NCBI RefSeq assembly: GCF_023721755.1 | Contig: NZ_JAMDLH010000002.1 | Location: 558,001 to 622,000 of the forward strand | Direction of reading: 5' to 3' | DNA: 64,000 nucleotides | Source: Pleomorphomonas sp. NRK KF1 | GTDB taxonomy: Bacteria; Pseudomonadota; Alphaproteobacteria; Rhizobiales; Pleomorphomonadaceae | In this document: piece by piece, positions 18,652 to 27,331 of the stretch | Layout: each line of letters begins with the position of its first letter | Numbering within the stretch: position 1 is the first letter of the stretch | The notes under the pieces: generated by a model | The model's database searches: none | Told to the model about the DNA's origin: nothing | The model's input: only the letters and a program-made list of their open reading frames with translations | Program-made: the position numbers and the translations under genes

Positions 18652-19398
18652 TCAGGCCGCTTTCTTGGCGTCGACGACCTGGACGTTGATCCAGAGCGCG
18701 AGCACGATGGTCGACAGGAACAAGATGACGGCCGGCGCCTCGAGGACACCGCGCGTCAACCGGTCGAAGTTGGTGATGAAGGAGAGCGACTGCACCAGAT
18801 CGACCACGAAGGCCGGCGCCCAGCCGCGAAGAGCCGCGAGCACAAGATTGGTGCCGGACATCACCAAGAGGAAGGACACGATGGCGGCGAGGATGAAGGC
18901 GATGACCTGGTTCTTGGTCATTGCCGAGATGCAGGCGGAAATCGCCAGGAAGGCACCAGCCATCAGGAAGGACCCGATATAGCTCGCAACGACGATGCCG
19001 TTGTCGGGAGACCCAAGGTAGAGCGTTACCAGCCAGAAGCTCATGGTGAGCACCAGCGCCACCGCCGTGAAGGCCCAGCCAGCCAGGAACTTGCCGATCA
19101 CCACCTCATGGGCGCGGACGGGCAACGTCATCAAAAGCTCGATGACGCCGGATCGGCGCTCGTCGGCCCAGAGCCGCATGCCGATGGCTGGCATCAGGAT
19201 GAGGAAAAGCCAGGGGTGCCAAGCGAAGAACGGGCCAAGGTCGGCCTGCCCTCGCTCGAAGAAGCCGCCGGCGAAGAAGGCCAGGCCGGCTGAGAGAGCG
19301 AGGAACACCAGGAGGAAGACGGCGGCCAGCGGCGTCGCGAAATAGGCGCGGAACTCGCGGCCGAACACCAGTGCGATGGTGCGGAAAGAGGTTTTCAT
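18652..19398 (-). CDS. ABC-2 type transporter permease (GldF-like)
   Basis: A 248-residue integral membrane protein with six predicted hydrophobic helices, starting with VFGREFRAYFATPLAAVFLLVF and ending with a helix in the PAVILFLSTIVLALWINVQV region. The segment RLWADERRSGVIELLMTLPV is the typical ABC-2/NosY/GldF cytoplasmic loop that couples to the ATPase. It sits 29 bases after the ATPase gene and 9 before the GldG-like gene in one minus-strand operon. This is the membrane channel of an exporter of unknown cargo. Confidence 0.88.
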   Translation of the reverse strand: MKTSFRTIALVFGREFRAYFATPLAAVFLLVFLALSAGLAFFAGGFFERGQADLGPFFAWHPWLFLILMPAIGMRLWADERRSGVIELLMTLPVRAHEVVIGKFLAGWAFTAVALVLTMSFWLVTLYLGSPDNGIVVASYIGSFLMAGAFLAISACISAMTKNQVIAFILAAIVSFLLVMSGTNLVLAALRGWAPAFVVDLVQSLSFITNFDRLTRGVLEAPAVILFLSTIVLALWINVQVVDAKKAA

Positions 19399-19427
19399 CT
19401 CGGATTGTCTCCGGAAGATAAGCGGCG

Positions 19428-20168
19428 TCAGGCGGCCTTGCTGCCGGTGATGGAGCGGAAGACGGTTTCGAGCGTCGGTCGCTGGCCATCGACGGCGGCG
19501 GCGTCGAGAAGCGCGGCCGGCGTCGCATCGGCGACCACCTTGCCCTCGGCAATGATGACGACTCGGCTGCAGATCGCCTCGACCTCCTCAAGGATATGGG
19601 TCGAGATGACGATCGCCTTGCCCGGCGCGATGGCCGAGATCAGCTCGCGCATGTCGTGCTTCTGGTTGGGATCGAGGCCATCGGTCGGCTCGTCGAGGAT
19701 CAGAACCTCGGGGTCGTGGATCAGTGCCTGGGCAATGCCGACACGGCGCTTGAACCCCTTGGACAGCGCGTCGATCGGTCGGTTCCAGACAGCGGCGAGA
19801 TTGACCCGTTCGACCATTTCGGCAAGGCGTTCGCCGAGCACGGCATTTGACAGACCGCGCATGCGGCCGACGAAGGCCAGGAAATCGGCAACCGTCATGT
19901 CGCCATAAGCCGGCGCGCCTTCGGGAAGATAACCGAGGTGACGGCGGGCGGCGATGGGGTCGGCGAAGACGTCATGACCGGCGATCGAGGCGGTGCCGGC
20001 GTCGGGTTCGAGAAAGCCGGTCAGCATCTTCATGGTCGTCGACTTGCCGGCGCCGTTGGGGCCAAGGAAGCCCACAACCTCGCCACGGCTCACCTCAAGG
20101 CTGACGCCATCCACGGCGCGCAGTCTCGAAAAGGTCTTCACCAGGCCGCTGGCCTGAACGAGTTGCAT
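19428..20168 (-). CDS. ABC transporter ATP-binding protein (GldA/CcmA-like)
   Basis: A 246-residue ATPase: Walker A GPNGAGKST, Q-loop region, signature segment LSKGFKRRVGIAQAL (a variant of LSGGQ), Walker [16 protein letters not shown], and the switch His in VISTHILEEVE. This pattern, with LSKGF/Y and DGLDP, is typical of ABC-2 exporters including GldA. I start it at 20168 because GGAGG stands 6-7 bases upstream and homologues start with MQLVQASGLVK; the longer frame has no support. First gene of the ATPase-permease-GldG-DUF4340 operon, divergent from eutB. Confidence 0.9.
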   Translation of the reverse strand: MQLVQASGLVKTFSRLRAVDGVSLEVSRGEVVGFLGPNGAGKSTTMKMLTGFLEPDAGTASIAGHDVFADPIAARRHLGYLPEGAPAYGDMTVADFLAFVGRMRGLSNAVLGERLAEMVERVNLAAVWNRPIDALSKGFKRRVGIAQALIHDPEVLILDEPTDGLDPNQKHDMRELISAIAPGKAIVISTHILEEVEAICSRVVIIAEGKVVADATPAALLDAAAVDGQRPTLETVFRSITGSKAA

Positions 20169-20422
20169 GCCTTTTCCTCCAGCGTTCGAAATCGTCCATC
20201 TGGGCGCCCATCGGCACCGAGCCGGTCCGGCCGGAGCTACCACGGGCGGGCAAGCAGGGATATCGGATTCTTGGCGAAATCGTGTTCAAAAACAGACCTT
20301 ACCGATTGTTCATCAAAGTCGCCCCGATGCGTCAGTATCGTCCCCCATGTGACTTCGGCCGAGGCGAGGCCTGCTCAACAAAACGTCTTGGCCAATCCTT
20401 GGGCGATGATAGACTGACGGGC

Positions 20423-21814
20423 ATGTCCAGCTACGCCATCCTGCTCGGCCGCCAGCGCCACGTCTTCGACGATCTCAAGACCCTCATGGCCGCCGCTTCG
20501 CCGGAAAAATCCGGCGACCGGCTGGCCGGCATCGCCGCCGACACCAACGAGCGCCGCGTCGCCGCGCGCTATCTGCTGGCCGACATTCCGCTCCGTACGT
20601 TTCTCGAAGAGCCGTTGATCCCCTACGAGATCGACGAAGTCACCCGGCTGATCCTGGATGGCCACGACGCCGCCGCCTTTTCACCGGTCGCCCACATGAC
20701 GGTCGGCCAATTTCGCGACTGGCTGCTGTCCTACGAGTGCACAACCGACGCGCTTTCCGCGCTCGCCCCCGGCCTGACACCCGAGATGGTCGCCGCCGTC
20801 TCCAAGATCATGCGCAACCATGACCTGATCGTCGCCGCCGCCAAGACCAGCGTCGTCACCGGTTTCCGGACGACCATTGGCCTCAAGGGGCGCCTGTCCA
20901 GCCGCCTGCAACCCAATCATCCGACCGACGATCCCGAAGGCGTTGCCGGTTCGACGCTCGACGGCCTCACCTTTGGCATCGGCGACGCGGTAATCGGCAT
21001 CAACCCGGCCGGCGACAACCTCGAAGCCTGCGTGCGGCTGATGGAACTGTTCGACCGGCTCCGCCAACGCTTCGACATTCCCATGCAGTCCTGCGTGCTG
21101 ACCCACGTGACGACGTCGATCAAGGCCGTCGAGGCCGGTGCGCCGCTCGACCTGGTGTTCCAGTCGATCGCCGGCACGGAAGCCGCCAACCGCGGCTTCG
21201 GCGTCGATCTCAACGTCCTTCGCGAGGGGCGCGAGGCCGCGCTCAGCCTGAAGCGCGGCACCGTCGGCGACAATGTGATGTATCTGGAAACCGGCCAGGG
21301 GTCGGCGCTGAGCGCCGACGCCCATCACGGTGTCGACGAACAGACCATCGAGGCGCGCGCCTATGCCGTCGCCCGCCACCTGAAGCCGCTGATCGTCAAC
21401 ACCGTCGTCGGGTTCATCGGTCCCGAATATCTCTATGACGCCAAGCAGATCATCCGAGCCGGTCTTGAGGACCATTTCTGCGGCAAGCTGCTGGGCGTGC
21501 CGATGGGCGTCGACGTCTGCTACACCAACCACGCCGAAGCCGACCAGGACGACATGGACAACCTGATGTTCCTGCTCGCCTCGGCCGGCGTCAACTTCCT
21601 GATCGCCGTGCCCGGCGCCGACGACGTGATGCTGAACTACCAGTCGCTCAGCTACCACGACATCGTCAGCCTCCGGCATTCCTTCGGGCGGCCGCCGGCG
21701 CCCGAGTTCGAGGCCTGGCTCCAGCGAATGGGGCTCTTCGACCGCGAGGGGCGTTTGGCGCCGCTGGCCAGTTCCGACGCCCGCCGGCTCATCGACTATA
21801 GGGCGTCGGCATGA
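20423..21814 (+). CDS. eutB: ethanolamine ammonia-lyase heavy chain
   Basis: Large subunit of the adenosylcobalamin-dependent lyase that converts ethanolamine to acetaldehyde and ammonia. At 463 residues it matches EutB length, and long conserved stretches are recognisable, for example GDAVIGINPAGDN, PMQSCVLTHVTTS, VFQSIAGTEAANRGFG and CYTNHAEADQDDMDN. The ATG at 20423 gives the family N-terminus. The stop overlaps the eutC start by four bases. No microcompartment shell, aldehyde dehydrogenase or reactivase EutA gene is adjacent, and I see no clear cobalamin riboswitch in the 254-base upstream gap. Confidence 0.96.
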   Translation: MSSYAILLGRQRHVFDDLKTLMAAASPEKSGDRLAGIAADTNERRVAARYLLADIPLRTFLEEPLIPYEIDEVTRLILDGHDAAAFSPVAHMTVGQFRDWLLSYECTTDALSALAPGLTPEMVAAVSKIMRNHDLIVAAAKTSVVTGFRTTIGLKGRLSSRLQPNHPTDDPEGVAGSTLDGLTFGIGDAVIGINPAGDNLEACVRLMELFDRLRQRFDIPMQSCVLTHVTTSIKAVEAGAPLDLVFQSIAGTEAANRGFGVDLNVLREGREAALSLKRGTVGDNVMYLETGQGSALSADAHHGVDEQTIEARAYAVARHLKPLIVNTVVGFIGPEYLYDAKQIIRAGLEDHFCGKLLGVPMGVDVCYTNHAEADQDDMDNLMFLLASAGVNFLIAVPGADDVMLNYQSLSYHDIVSLRHSFGRPPAPEFEAWLQRMGLFDREGRLAPLASSDARRLIDYRASA

Positions 21815-22560
21815 GCAATCCCATCGACCTCGACCCGTTCGCCCGCTTCAGGGCCGTCACCCGCGCCCGCATCGGCCTCGGACGGGCCGGCGACTCGTTG
21901 CCGATCCGCGCCGTGCTCGATTTCCAGCTGGCGCACGCCCGCGCACGCGACGCCGTGCATGGCCACGTCGATTTCGCCGCAATGGCGGAGCGGATCGGCG
22001 CTACACAGCCGGTGATCCGCCTCAAGTCGCGCGCCGCTGACCGGCCGACCTATCTCGCCCGCCCCGACCTCGGCAGGCGCGTCGACCCTACCGCTGTGGC
22101 CGGCGTTGAAAGGGGCGACTGGGACGTTGCCTTCGTCATCGCCGACGGCCTGTCGGCCGCTGCCGTGGAAGCGCATGCGGAAATCGTGTTGTCCGCTTGC
22201 CTGCGCCGGCTTGGTGACCTGAAGGTCGCGCCGATCGTGCTGGGCGAACAAGCCCGCGTCGCCTTTGGCGACGAGGTCGGTGACGCGCTTGGCGCCCGCA
22301 TCGTCGTCGTGCTGATCGGCGAGCGGCCCGGCCTGTCGGTCCCCGACAGTCTCGGCGCCTATCTGACCTTTGCCCCCAAGGTCGGCCGGCGCGACAGCGA
22401 ACGCAACTGCCTCTCCAACATTCACGCCGATGGGCTGATGCATGAGCTCGCGGCCGACAAGATTGCCTGGCTGATCCGGCAGGCCTTGCGGCTTGGGCTC
22501 ACCGGTGTCGACCTCAAGGAGGACATGGCGGGCACGGCAGCGCTGCCTGTCGCACCTTGA
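21811..22560 (+). CDS. eutC: ethanolamine ammonia-lyase light chain
   Basis: Small subunit of ethanolamine ammonia-lyase, 249 residues, needed with EutB to bind adenosylcobalamin. Recognisable features are the ARIGLGRAGDSLPIRAVLDF segment, the DVAFVIADGLSAAAV block, and the C-terminal SNIHADGLMHELAADKIAWL region. Translation is coupled to eutB through an ATGA overlap. The next gene, a polyol-type binding protein 112 bases downstream with its own ribosome site, is probably a separate unit. Confidence 0.95.
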   Translation: MSNPIDLDPFARFRAVTRARIGLGRAGDSLPIRAVLDFQLAHARARDAVHGHVDFAAMAERIGATQPVIRLKSRAADRPTYLARPDLGRRVDPTAVAGVERGDWDVAFVIADGLSAAAVEAHAEIVLSACLRRLGDLKVAPIVLGEQARVAFGDEVGDALGARIVVVLIGERPGLSVPDSLGAYLTFAPKVGRRDSERNCLSNIHADGLMHELAADKIAWLIRQALRLGLTGVDLKEDMAGTAALPVAP

Positions 22561-22672
22561 TCCGAAATTTTCTCAACAACCCGCGTCTTGCGCGACCCTT
22601 CGCCAATACCGTCACGCCCATTGCCGCACTAGCATTCCTGATGGAGTGGAGTGAGTCGGAGGGGTAAGGGCG

Positions 22673-23992
22673 ATGCGCTTCTGCGCGATTGTTGGGGTTG
22701 CGATGCTGATCGGCACGACGGCTGCCGCGATATCGGCCGAGGTGCTGACGATCGCCGCCGTCGACAATGCCGACATGATCCGCATGCAGGAGCTCACCGA
22801 CGACTTCGTTGCGAGCAATCCGGGCATCCACATCAACTGGGTGATCCTGGAAGAAAGCGTCCTGCGGCAGAAGATCGCCACCGACATCGAGACGCACGGT
22901 GGCCAGTTCGACATCGTCACAATCGGTAACTACGAAGTCCCTATCTGGGCGCGACAAGGCTGGCTTCAGCCGCTCGACGATCTGGGTGAGAGTTATGAAG
23001 CGGACGACCTCCTGCCGGCGATCCGCAAGGCGGTTTCCTACCGTGGCAAGCTCTACGCCTCGCCGTTCTACGGCGAAAGCGCCATGCTGATGTACCGCAC
23101 CGACCTGTTCCGGCAGGCGGGCTTGGAGATGCCGCCTTCGCCGACCTGGGCTTTCGTCCGCGACGCAGCCGTCGAGCTGACCAACAAGGCACGCGGGCGC
23201 TACGGCATTTGCCTGCGCGGAAAGGCCGGGTGGGGCGAGAACGTTGCCCTGCTCACCGCCACCGCCAACTCCTTCGGCGCCCGATGGTTCGGCTTCGATT
23301 GGCGTCCGGAGTTCGTCTCGCCCGAGTGGGAGCGAACACTCAACTTCTACGTCGACCTGCTTCAGACGGCTGGGCCGCCAGGAGCGGCCTTTCTCGGCTA
23401 CGATGAAAATCTCGACATGTTCCGCACCGGCAAATGCGCCATGTGGGTCGATTCCACCGTCGCAGCTTCCACGCTGAACGACCCGAAGACCTCGGATATC
23501 GTCGGCCGCGTCGGCTACACGCCATTTCCGAGCCATGGGACCCTCGGCAATCATGGCAACTGGCTTTGGACGTGGAATCTCGCCATCCCCTCGAGCTCCT
23601 CCAAGGCAGCTCCGGCCCAGCGCTTCATTGCCTGGGCGACCGGCCGCGATTACGCCGAGCTCGTCGCCGCTCATGAGGGCTGGCCCTATGCACCGCCCGG
23701 CACGCGCATGTCGCTCTACAACAATCCAGGCTATCGGTCTGCAGCGCCTTTCTCCGGCTATACGCTGACCGCCATCGACACAGCCAATCCCGACCAGCCA
23801 ACCGTCAAGCCGGCGCCTTACACCGGCAGCCAGTTCGTGGCCATTCCCGAGTTCCAGCGGATTGGCGACGCTGTCGGGCAGATCTTCGCCGCCGCCGTCG
23901 TCGGTCAGATGAGCGTGAAGCAGGCGCTTGCCTCGGCGAACGAACTGGCACTGAGGGAAATGACGCGAGCGGGTTACATCGACTCGCCGTGA
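22673..23992 (+). CDS. extracellular solute-binding protein, polyol/sugar ABC type
   Basis: A 439-residue periplasmic binding protein (family 1). A signal peptide of about 22 residues (MRFCAIVGVAMLIGTTAAAISA) precedes a mature part with DIVTIGNYEVPIWARQGW, ASPFYGESAMLMYRTDLF and FRTGKCAMWVDSTVAAS, closest in my recollection to sorbitol/mannitol binding proteins (SmoE/MtlE). A strong GGAGGGG precedes the ATG. No permease or ATPase lies next to it: upstream is eutC, downstream hcp. It is therefore an orphan subunit that must pair with a transporter encoded elsewhere, or act as a sensor input. Confidence 0.85.
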   Translation: MRFCAIVGVAMLIGTTAAAISAEVLTIAAVDNADMIRMQELTDDFVASNPGIHINWVILEESVLRQKIATDIETHGGQFDIVTIGNYEVPIWARQGWLQPLDDLGESYEADDLLPAIRKAVSYRGKLYASPFYGESAMLMYRTDLFRQAGLEMPPSPTWAFVRDAAVELTNKARGRYGICLRGKAGWGENVALLTATANSFGARWFGFDWRPEFVSPEWERTLNFYVDLLQTAGPPGAAFLGYDENLDMFRTGKCAMWVDSTVAASTLNDPKTSDIVGRVGYTPFPSHGTLGNHGNWLWTWNLAIPSSSSKAAPAQRFIAWATGRDYAELVAAHEGWPYAPPGTRMSLYNNPGYRSAAPFSGYTLTAIDTANPDQPTVKPAPYTGSQFVAIPEFQRIGDAVGQIFAAAVVGQMSVKQALASANELALREMTRAGYIDSP

Positions 23993-24006
23993 AATCGCCT
24001 GCAAAT

Positions 24007-24020
24007 TTGTGCCCGCGCAA
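24007..24020 (+). promoter_or_regulatory. FNR/NnrR-like dyad upstream of hcp
   Basis: TTGTGCCCGCGCAA fits TTG-N8-CAA and is nearly palindromic (TTGTGC versus TTGCGC). It lies about 94-107 bases upstream of the hcp ATG. hcp genes are commonly controlled by Crp/Fnr-family regulators (FNR, NnrR), which makes it a reasonable but unproven site. Confidence 0.3.
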
Positions 24021-24113
24021 CGTCTCCGGTCGAGCGTCCTTCTAGGTTGCCCTCCATTCCGCCGGCCACGCCGGCAAGAAGGGCCGAAGGCCCCCGAGGA
24101 TGGAGACGGACAG

Positions 24114-25700
24114 ATGTTTTGCTACCAGTGTGAACAGACCGCCCGGGGAACCGGATGCGTGACGCGCGGCGTCTGCGGCAAGTCGCCTGAGGCTTCGGAC
24201 CTGCAGGACGTGCTCGTTCACGCCGCCAAGCGCCTTGCGACCCGCTACGCCAACGTGCCCGCCACCGAGCGGCCGGCGAGCCTCGCCCCGATGCTCGAAG
24301 ACGCCCTGTTCGTCACCGTAACCAACGTCAACTTCGACACCGCCTCGATCCTCGACAAGATCCGTGAAGTGGTCGCCGCCGCCGGCGCCCCCGCCGCCGG
24401 CGTTGCCGTCGAGGCTCCGGAAGACACGCTGCTCGCCTGGGCGCGCGAGTCGATGATCGCCCCCCGCAAGGAGAGCCTCGGCGACGACATCACCGGCCTG
24501 CAGGAGCTGTTGCTCTACGGGCTCAAGGGCATGGCCGCCTACGCCCACCACGCCCGCCAGATGAACCGTGCCGATCCGGTGGTCGACGCCTTCATGGTGG
24601 AGGCCCTCGCCAAGCTCGATGCCGGCGTCGCCACGGTCGACGAACTGCTCGCCCTCAACCTCAAGTGCGGCGAGGTGACCATCAATGTGCTGGCGCTGCT
24701 CGACGCCGCCCATTGCGACACCTATGGCAAGCCGACGCCGACCCCGGTGCTGATGGGCCATGTGCCCGGCAAGGCGATCCTTGTTTCCGGCCATGACATG
24801 GTCGACCTCAAGGCGCTGCTCGAGCAGACCGAGGGCAAGGGCATCAACATCTACACCCACGGTGAAATGCTGCCGGCCCACGGCTATCCCGAGCTCAAGA
24901 AGTTCAAGCACCTCGTCGGCCATTTCGGCGGCGCCTGGATGCTGCAGCAGCGGGAGTTCCCGAACTTCCCCGGCGCCATCCTGATGACCACCAACTGCCT
25001 GATGCAGCCTTTCGAGGATTACGAAGGCCGCCTGTTCACCCGCAATCTCGTTGCCTGGCCGGGCATCGCCCACATCGAGGATCGCGACTTCTCGGCGGTG
25101 ATCGAAGCGGCACTGGCCGCCCCCGGCTTCACCGACAGCGTGAAAACTGGCGAGCATATGGTCGGCTTCGGCCATGACGCGGTGCTGGGCGCGGCCGACA
25201 AGATCATCGGCGCCGTCAAGGCCGGTGAAATCAAGCACTTCGCGGTCATCGGCGGTTGCGATGGCTCGGAGGGCGAGCGCTCGTACTATACCGACCTTGG
25301 CACGACCATCCCGAACGACTGGGTGATCCTGACGCTCGGCTGCGGCAAGTATCGCCTGCTCGGCCACGACTACGGCACCGTTGCCGGCCTGCCGCGTCTC
25401 CTCGACATGGGTCAGTGCAACGACAGCTTCTCCGCCGTCAAGGTGGCGCTGGCGCTGGCCGACGCCTTCGGCTGCACGGTCAACGACCTGCCGCTCTCCA
25501 TCGTTCTGTCGTGGTTCGAACAGAAGGCGGTTTGCGTGCTGCTCGCCCTGCTGCACCTCAACGTCAAGAACATCCGCATCGGGCCGCGTCTGCCAGCCTT
25601 CCTGACGCCCGCCGTCCTCAAGGTTCTGGTCGACACGTTCGGTCTGAAGCCGGTCGGCGAGGTCGAGACCGACCTCAAGGCCATGGCCAATGCCGCCTGA
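24114..25700 (+). CDS. hcp: hydroxylamine reductase / hybrid-cluster protein
   Basis: A 528-residue iron-sulfur protein active in reduction of hydroxylamine and nitric oxide under low oxygen. The N-terminal cysteines C3, C6, C15 and C21 (spacing C-x2-C-x8-C-x5-C) are the compact class I pattern that binds a [4Fe-4S] cluster, unlike the longer E. coli class. Hybrid-cluster ligand regions are present: HGEMLPAHGYPEL, TTNCLMQPF, GGCDGSEGERSYYTDLG, TLGCGKYRLLG and the GQCNDSFSAVKVA block. The ATG at 24114 (MFCYQCEQ) is the family start; a preceding in-frame ATG is not conserved. No Hcr reductase gene follows, as expected for this class. A strong terminator follows. Confidence 0.95.
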   Translation: MFCYQCEQTARGTGCVTRGVCGKSPEASDLQDVLVHAAKRLATRYANVPATERPASLAPMLEDALFVTVTNVNFDTASILDKIREVVAAAGAPAAGVAVEAPEDTLLAWARESMIAPRKESLGDDITGLQELLLYGLKGMAAYAHHARQMNRADPVVDAFMVEALAKLDAGVATVDELLALNLKCGEVTINVLALLDAAHCDTYGKPTPTPVLMGHVPGKAILVSGHDMVDLKALLEQTEGKGINIYTHGEMLPAHGYPELKKFKHLVGHFGGAWMLQQREFPNFPGAILMTTNCLMQPFEDYEGRLFTRNLVAWPGIAHIEDRDFSAVIEAALAAPGFTDSVKTGEHMVGFGHDAVLGAADKIIGAVKAGEIKHFAVIGGCDGSEGERSYYTDLGTTIPNDWVILTLGCGKYRLLGHDYGTVAGLPRLLDMGQCNDSFSAVKVALALADAFGCTVNDLPLSIVLSWFEQKAVCVLLALLHLNVKNIRIGPRLPAFLTPAVLKVLVDTFGLKPVGEVETDLKAMANAA

Positions 25701-25728
25701 TCATCCCCCGCGAGGAGGGAGAAACGGA

Positions 25729-25760
25729 CCGGCCGGGCATCGCTGCCCGGCCGGCGATTT
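25729..25760 (+). terminator. terminator of hcp
   Basis: An 11-bp perfect stem (25729-25739 with 25744-25754) closes a TCGC tetraloop, 28 bases after the hcp stop. The T-tract is short (GATTTCC). Confidence 0.65.
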
Positions 25761-25783
25761 CCACCAAGGATGCTTAGCGCGTA

Positions 25784-25918
25784 TCAAATGCCGACGGCGA
25801 TGGCCTGAAGGCCGAACAACACCGTCAGAAATGCCGCTGCAACGGCGAGCCTCAGACAGAAACCAGCGGACGGACACGTCAGCGCCCGCCCAACTCCCTT
25901 GACCATGGTGACAATCAC
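25784..25918 (-). CDS. candidate 44-residue single-pass membrane protein
   Basis: A short minus-strand frame starts with GTG at 25918, with GGGAGG five bases upstream, and ends at 25784; an in-frame ATG at 25906 would give 40 residues. It has a basic N-terminus (MVKGVGRALTCPSAG), then a hydrophobic helix RLAVAAAFLTVLFGLQAIAV and stops two residues later. This basic-then-hydrophobic plan is that of small inner-membrane proteins. It is convergent with hcp and divergent from hydE. I do not recognise a family and cannot test conservation; the ribosome site and hydrophobic pattern are the only support. Confidence 0.4.
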   Translation of the reverse strand: MIVTMVKGVGRALTCPSAGFCLRLAVAAAFLTVLFGLQAIAVGI

Positions 25919-26071
25919 GGCCGCCTCCCTGTTGCGTTCGCAGGTCAACCATGAACCATGAAGTCCGGCAAGTTCCTCCCAAGCCGTACTGCACGTGTAT
26001 AGTAACTAAAATCGAATCTGCTCAAGAGTCATCCAAAACGTTTCGCCTAAGTATTCGGAGGGATGGGTGGC

Positions 26072-26088
26072 GCCTGTTACCAACAGGC
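26072..26088. promoter_or_regulatory. 7-bp perfect inverted repeat upstream of hydE
   Basis: GCCTGTT-ACC-AACAGGC lies 48 bases before the hydE ATG in the AT-richer leader, followed by a possible TATAAC -10 element. It could be an operator or a leader hairpin. Without a T-tract it is unlikely to be a terminator. Confidence 0.3.
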
Positions 26089-26135
26089 TGTTCGGGCTAT
26101 AACTTTCACAACAAATATAAGTTTTCGGACAATCA

Positions 26136-27185
26136 ATGAGCTCAGCCCCTGCCCGCATGGAAGAGGTCCCCGTCGGGGACGCTTTCGACCGCTCGACCGT
26201 CAAGGCGCTGTTCGGTCTGCCGCGCGAGGCTCTGTTCGCCCGCGCCGACGCCGTGCGCAAGGCCAACATGGGCGATGAGGTGTTCCTGCGCGGCATCGTC
26301 GAGTTTTCCAACGTTTGCGCCAATGACTGCCTCTATTGCGGCATCCGCAAGTCCAACCACGACGTGCGCCGCTACCGCATTGAGGAGGAGGAAATCCTCG
26401 AAGTGGCGCGCCGGATGGAAGGCTGGCAGCAGACCACCATTGTGCTGCAGTCGGGCGAAGTGGCCGCCGACAAGGAAGACGAGCGCATCGAACGCATCAT
26501 CCGGCGGATCAAAACGGAGACGAGGCTCGCCGTAACGATGAGCGCCGGCAACCGGCCGCGCGACACCTATGCCCGCTGGCGTGCCGCCGGCATGGACCGC
26601 TACCTTCTGCGCTTCGAGACCTCCAGCCCCGAGCTCTTCGCCTACCTGCACCCGGACTGCGACCTCGACGAGCGCATCCGCTGCCTCAAGGATCTGCGCA
26701 GCCTGGGTGTCCAGGTCGGCTCCGGCTTCATGATCGGCGTGCCGGGCGAAACGCTCGACATCCTGGCCGACAACATCCTGCTCTGTCGCGACCTCGACTT
26801 GGACATGATCGGCATCGGGCCTTTCATCGCCCATCCGGATACTCCGCTCGCCGGCCAGCCGAACGCCTACGCCGACGACCACGACATGTTCTTCGCCGCC
26901 GTATCGGCGCTCCGCATCGTCAATCCGAAGGCGCACATCCCGGCGACCACAGCCTTCGACGCCATCTTCCCGCATGCCGGCCGCGACCTTGTCCTGCAGC
27001 GCGGCGCCAACGTGTTCATGCCCAACGCCACGCCTGGCCGCTTCCGCAAGAACTACATGCTCTATCCGGACAAGCCCTGCGTGGATGAAGACGACCATCA
27101 ATGTTCGGGCTGCGCCGCCGCCCGGGTCTGGTCGATCGGCCGAGTGATCGGCCAAGGACCAGGGCATTCGATCAAGGCCAGGTGA
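26136..27185 (+). CDS. hydE: [FeFe]-hydrogenase H-cluster radical SAM maturase HydE
   Basis: A 349-residue radical SAM enzyme that acts on the HydG-derived iron complex during assembly of the two-iron subcluster. The SAM-cluster motif is CANDCLYC (C61, C65, C68; C-x3-C-x2-C). The C-terminal CVDEDDHQCSGC (C315, C323, C326; C-x7-C-x2-C) matches the optional second cluster site of HydE. The barrel segments RFETSSPELFAYLHPD and GSGFMIGVPGETLDI are also HydE-like. Start: the ATG at 26136 has no strong ribosome site; MEEVPVG at 26157 is an alternative. It is separate from the minus-strand hydG-aspA-hydF operon, with a DUF1236 gene between. Confidence 0.93.
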   Translation: MSSAPARMEEVPVGDAFDRSTVKALFGLPREALFARADAVRKANMGDEVFLRGIVEFSNVCANDCLYCGIRKSNHDVRRYRIEEEEILEVARRMEGWQQTTIVLQSGEVAADKEDERIERIIRRIKTETRLAVTMSAGNRPRDTYARWRAAGMDRYLLRFETSSPELFAYLHPDCDLDERIRCLKDLRSLGVQVGSGFMIGVPGETLDILADNILLCRDLDLDMIGIGPFIAHPDTPLAGQPNAYADDHDMFFAAVSALRIVNPKAHIPATTAFDAIFPHAGRDLVLQRGANVFMPNATPGRFRKNYMLYPDKPCVDEDDHQCSGCAAARVWSIGRVIGQGPGHSIKAR

Positions 27186-27331
27186 TTCCGAGAAGGTTCG
27201 CTGACGAGCCGTAGTGGAATGCGCAGCTGTTTTCGGTCGGACTGCTTCGGCCCGATCGCGGACGCTCGTCCATTGGGGAACCTTTCCTGTCGGTCGGCTG
27301 TTGTTGGCCTATCAACCAACAGGAGTCCGAG

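Noticed and set aside
20169-20422. Possible cobalamin riboswitch before eutB
   Set aside because: I looked for a B12-box and the surrounding stems and did not find a convincing one; a covariance-model search would be decisive.
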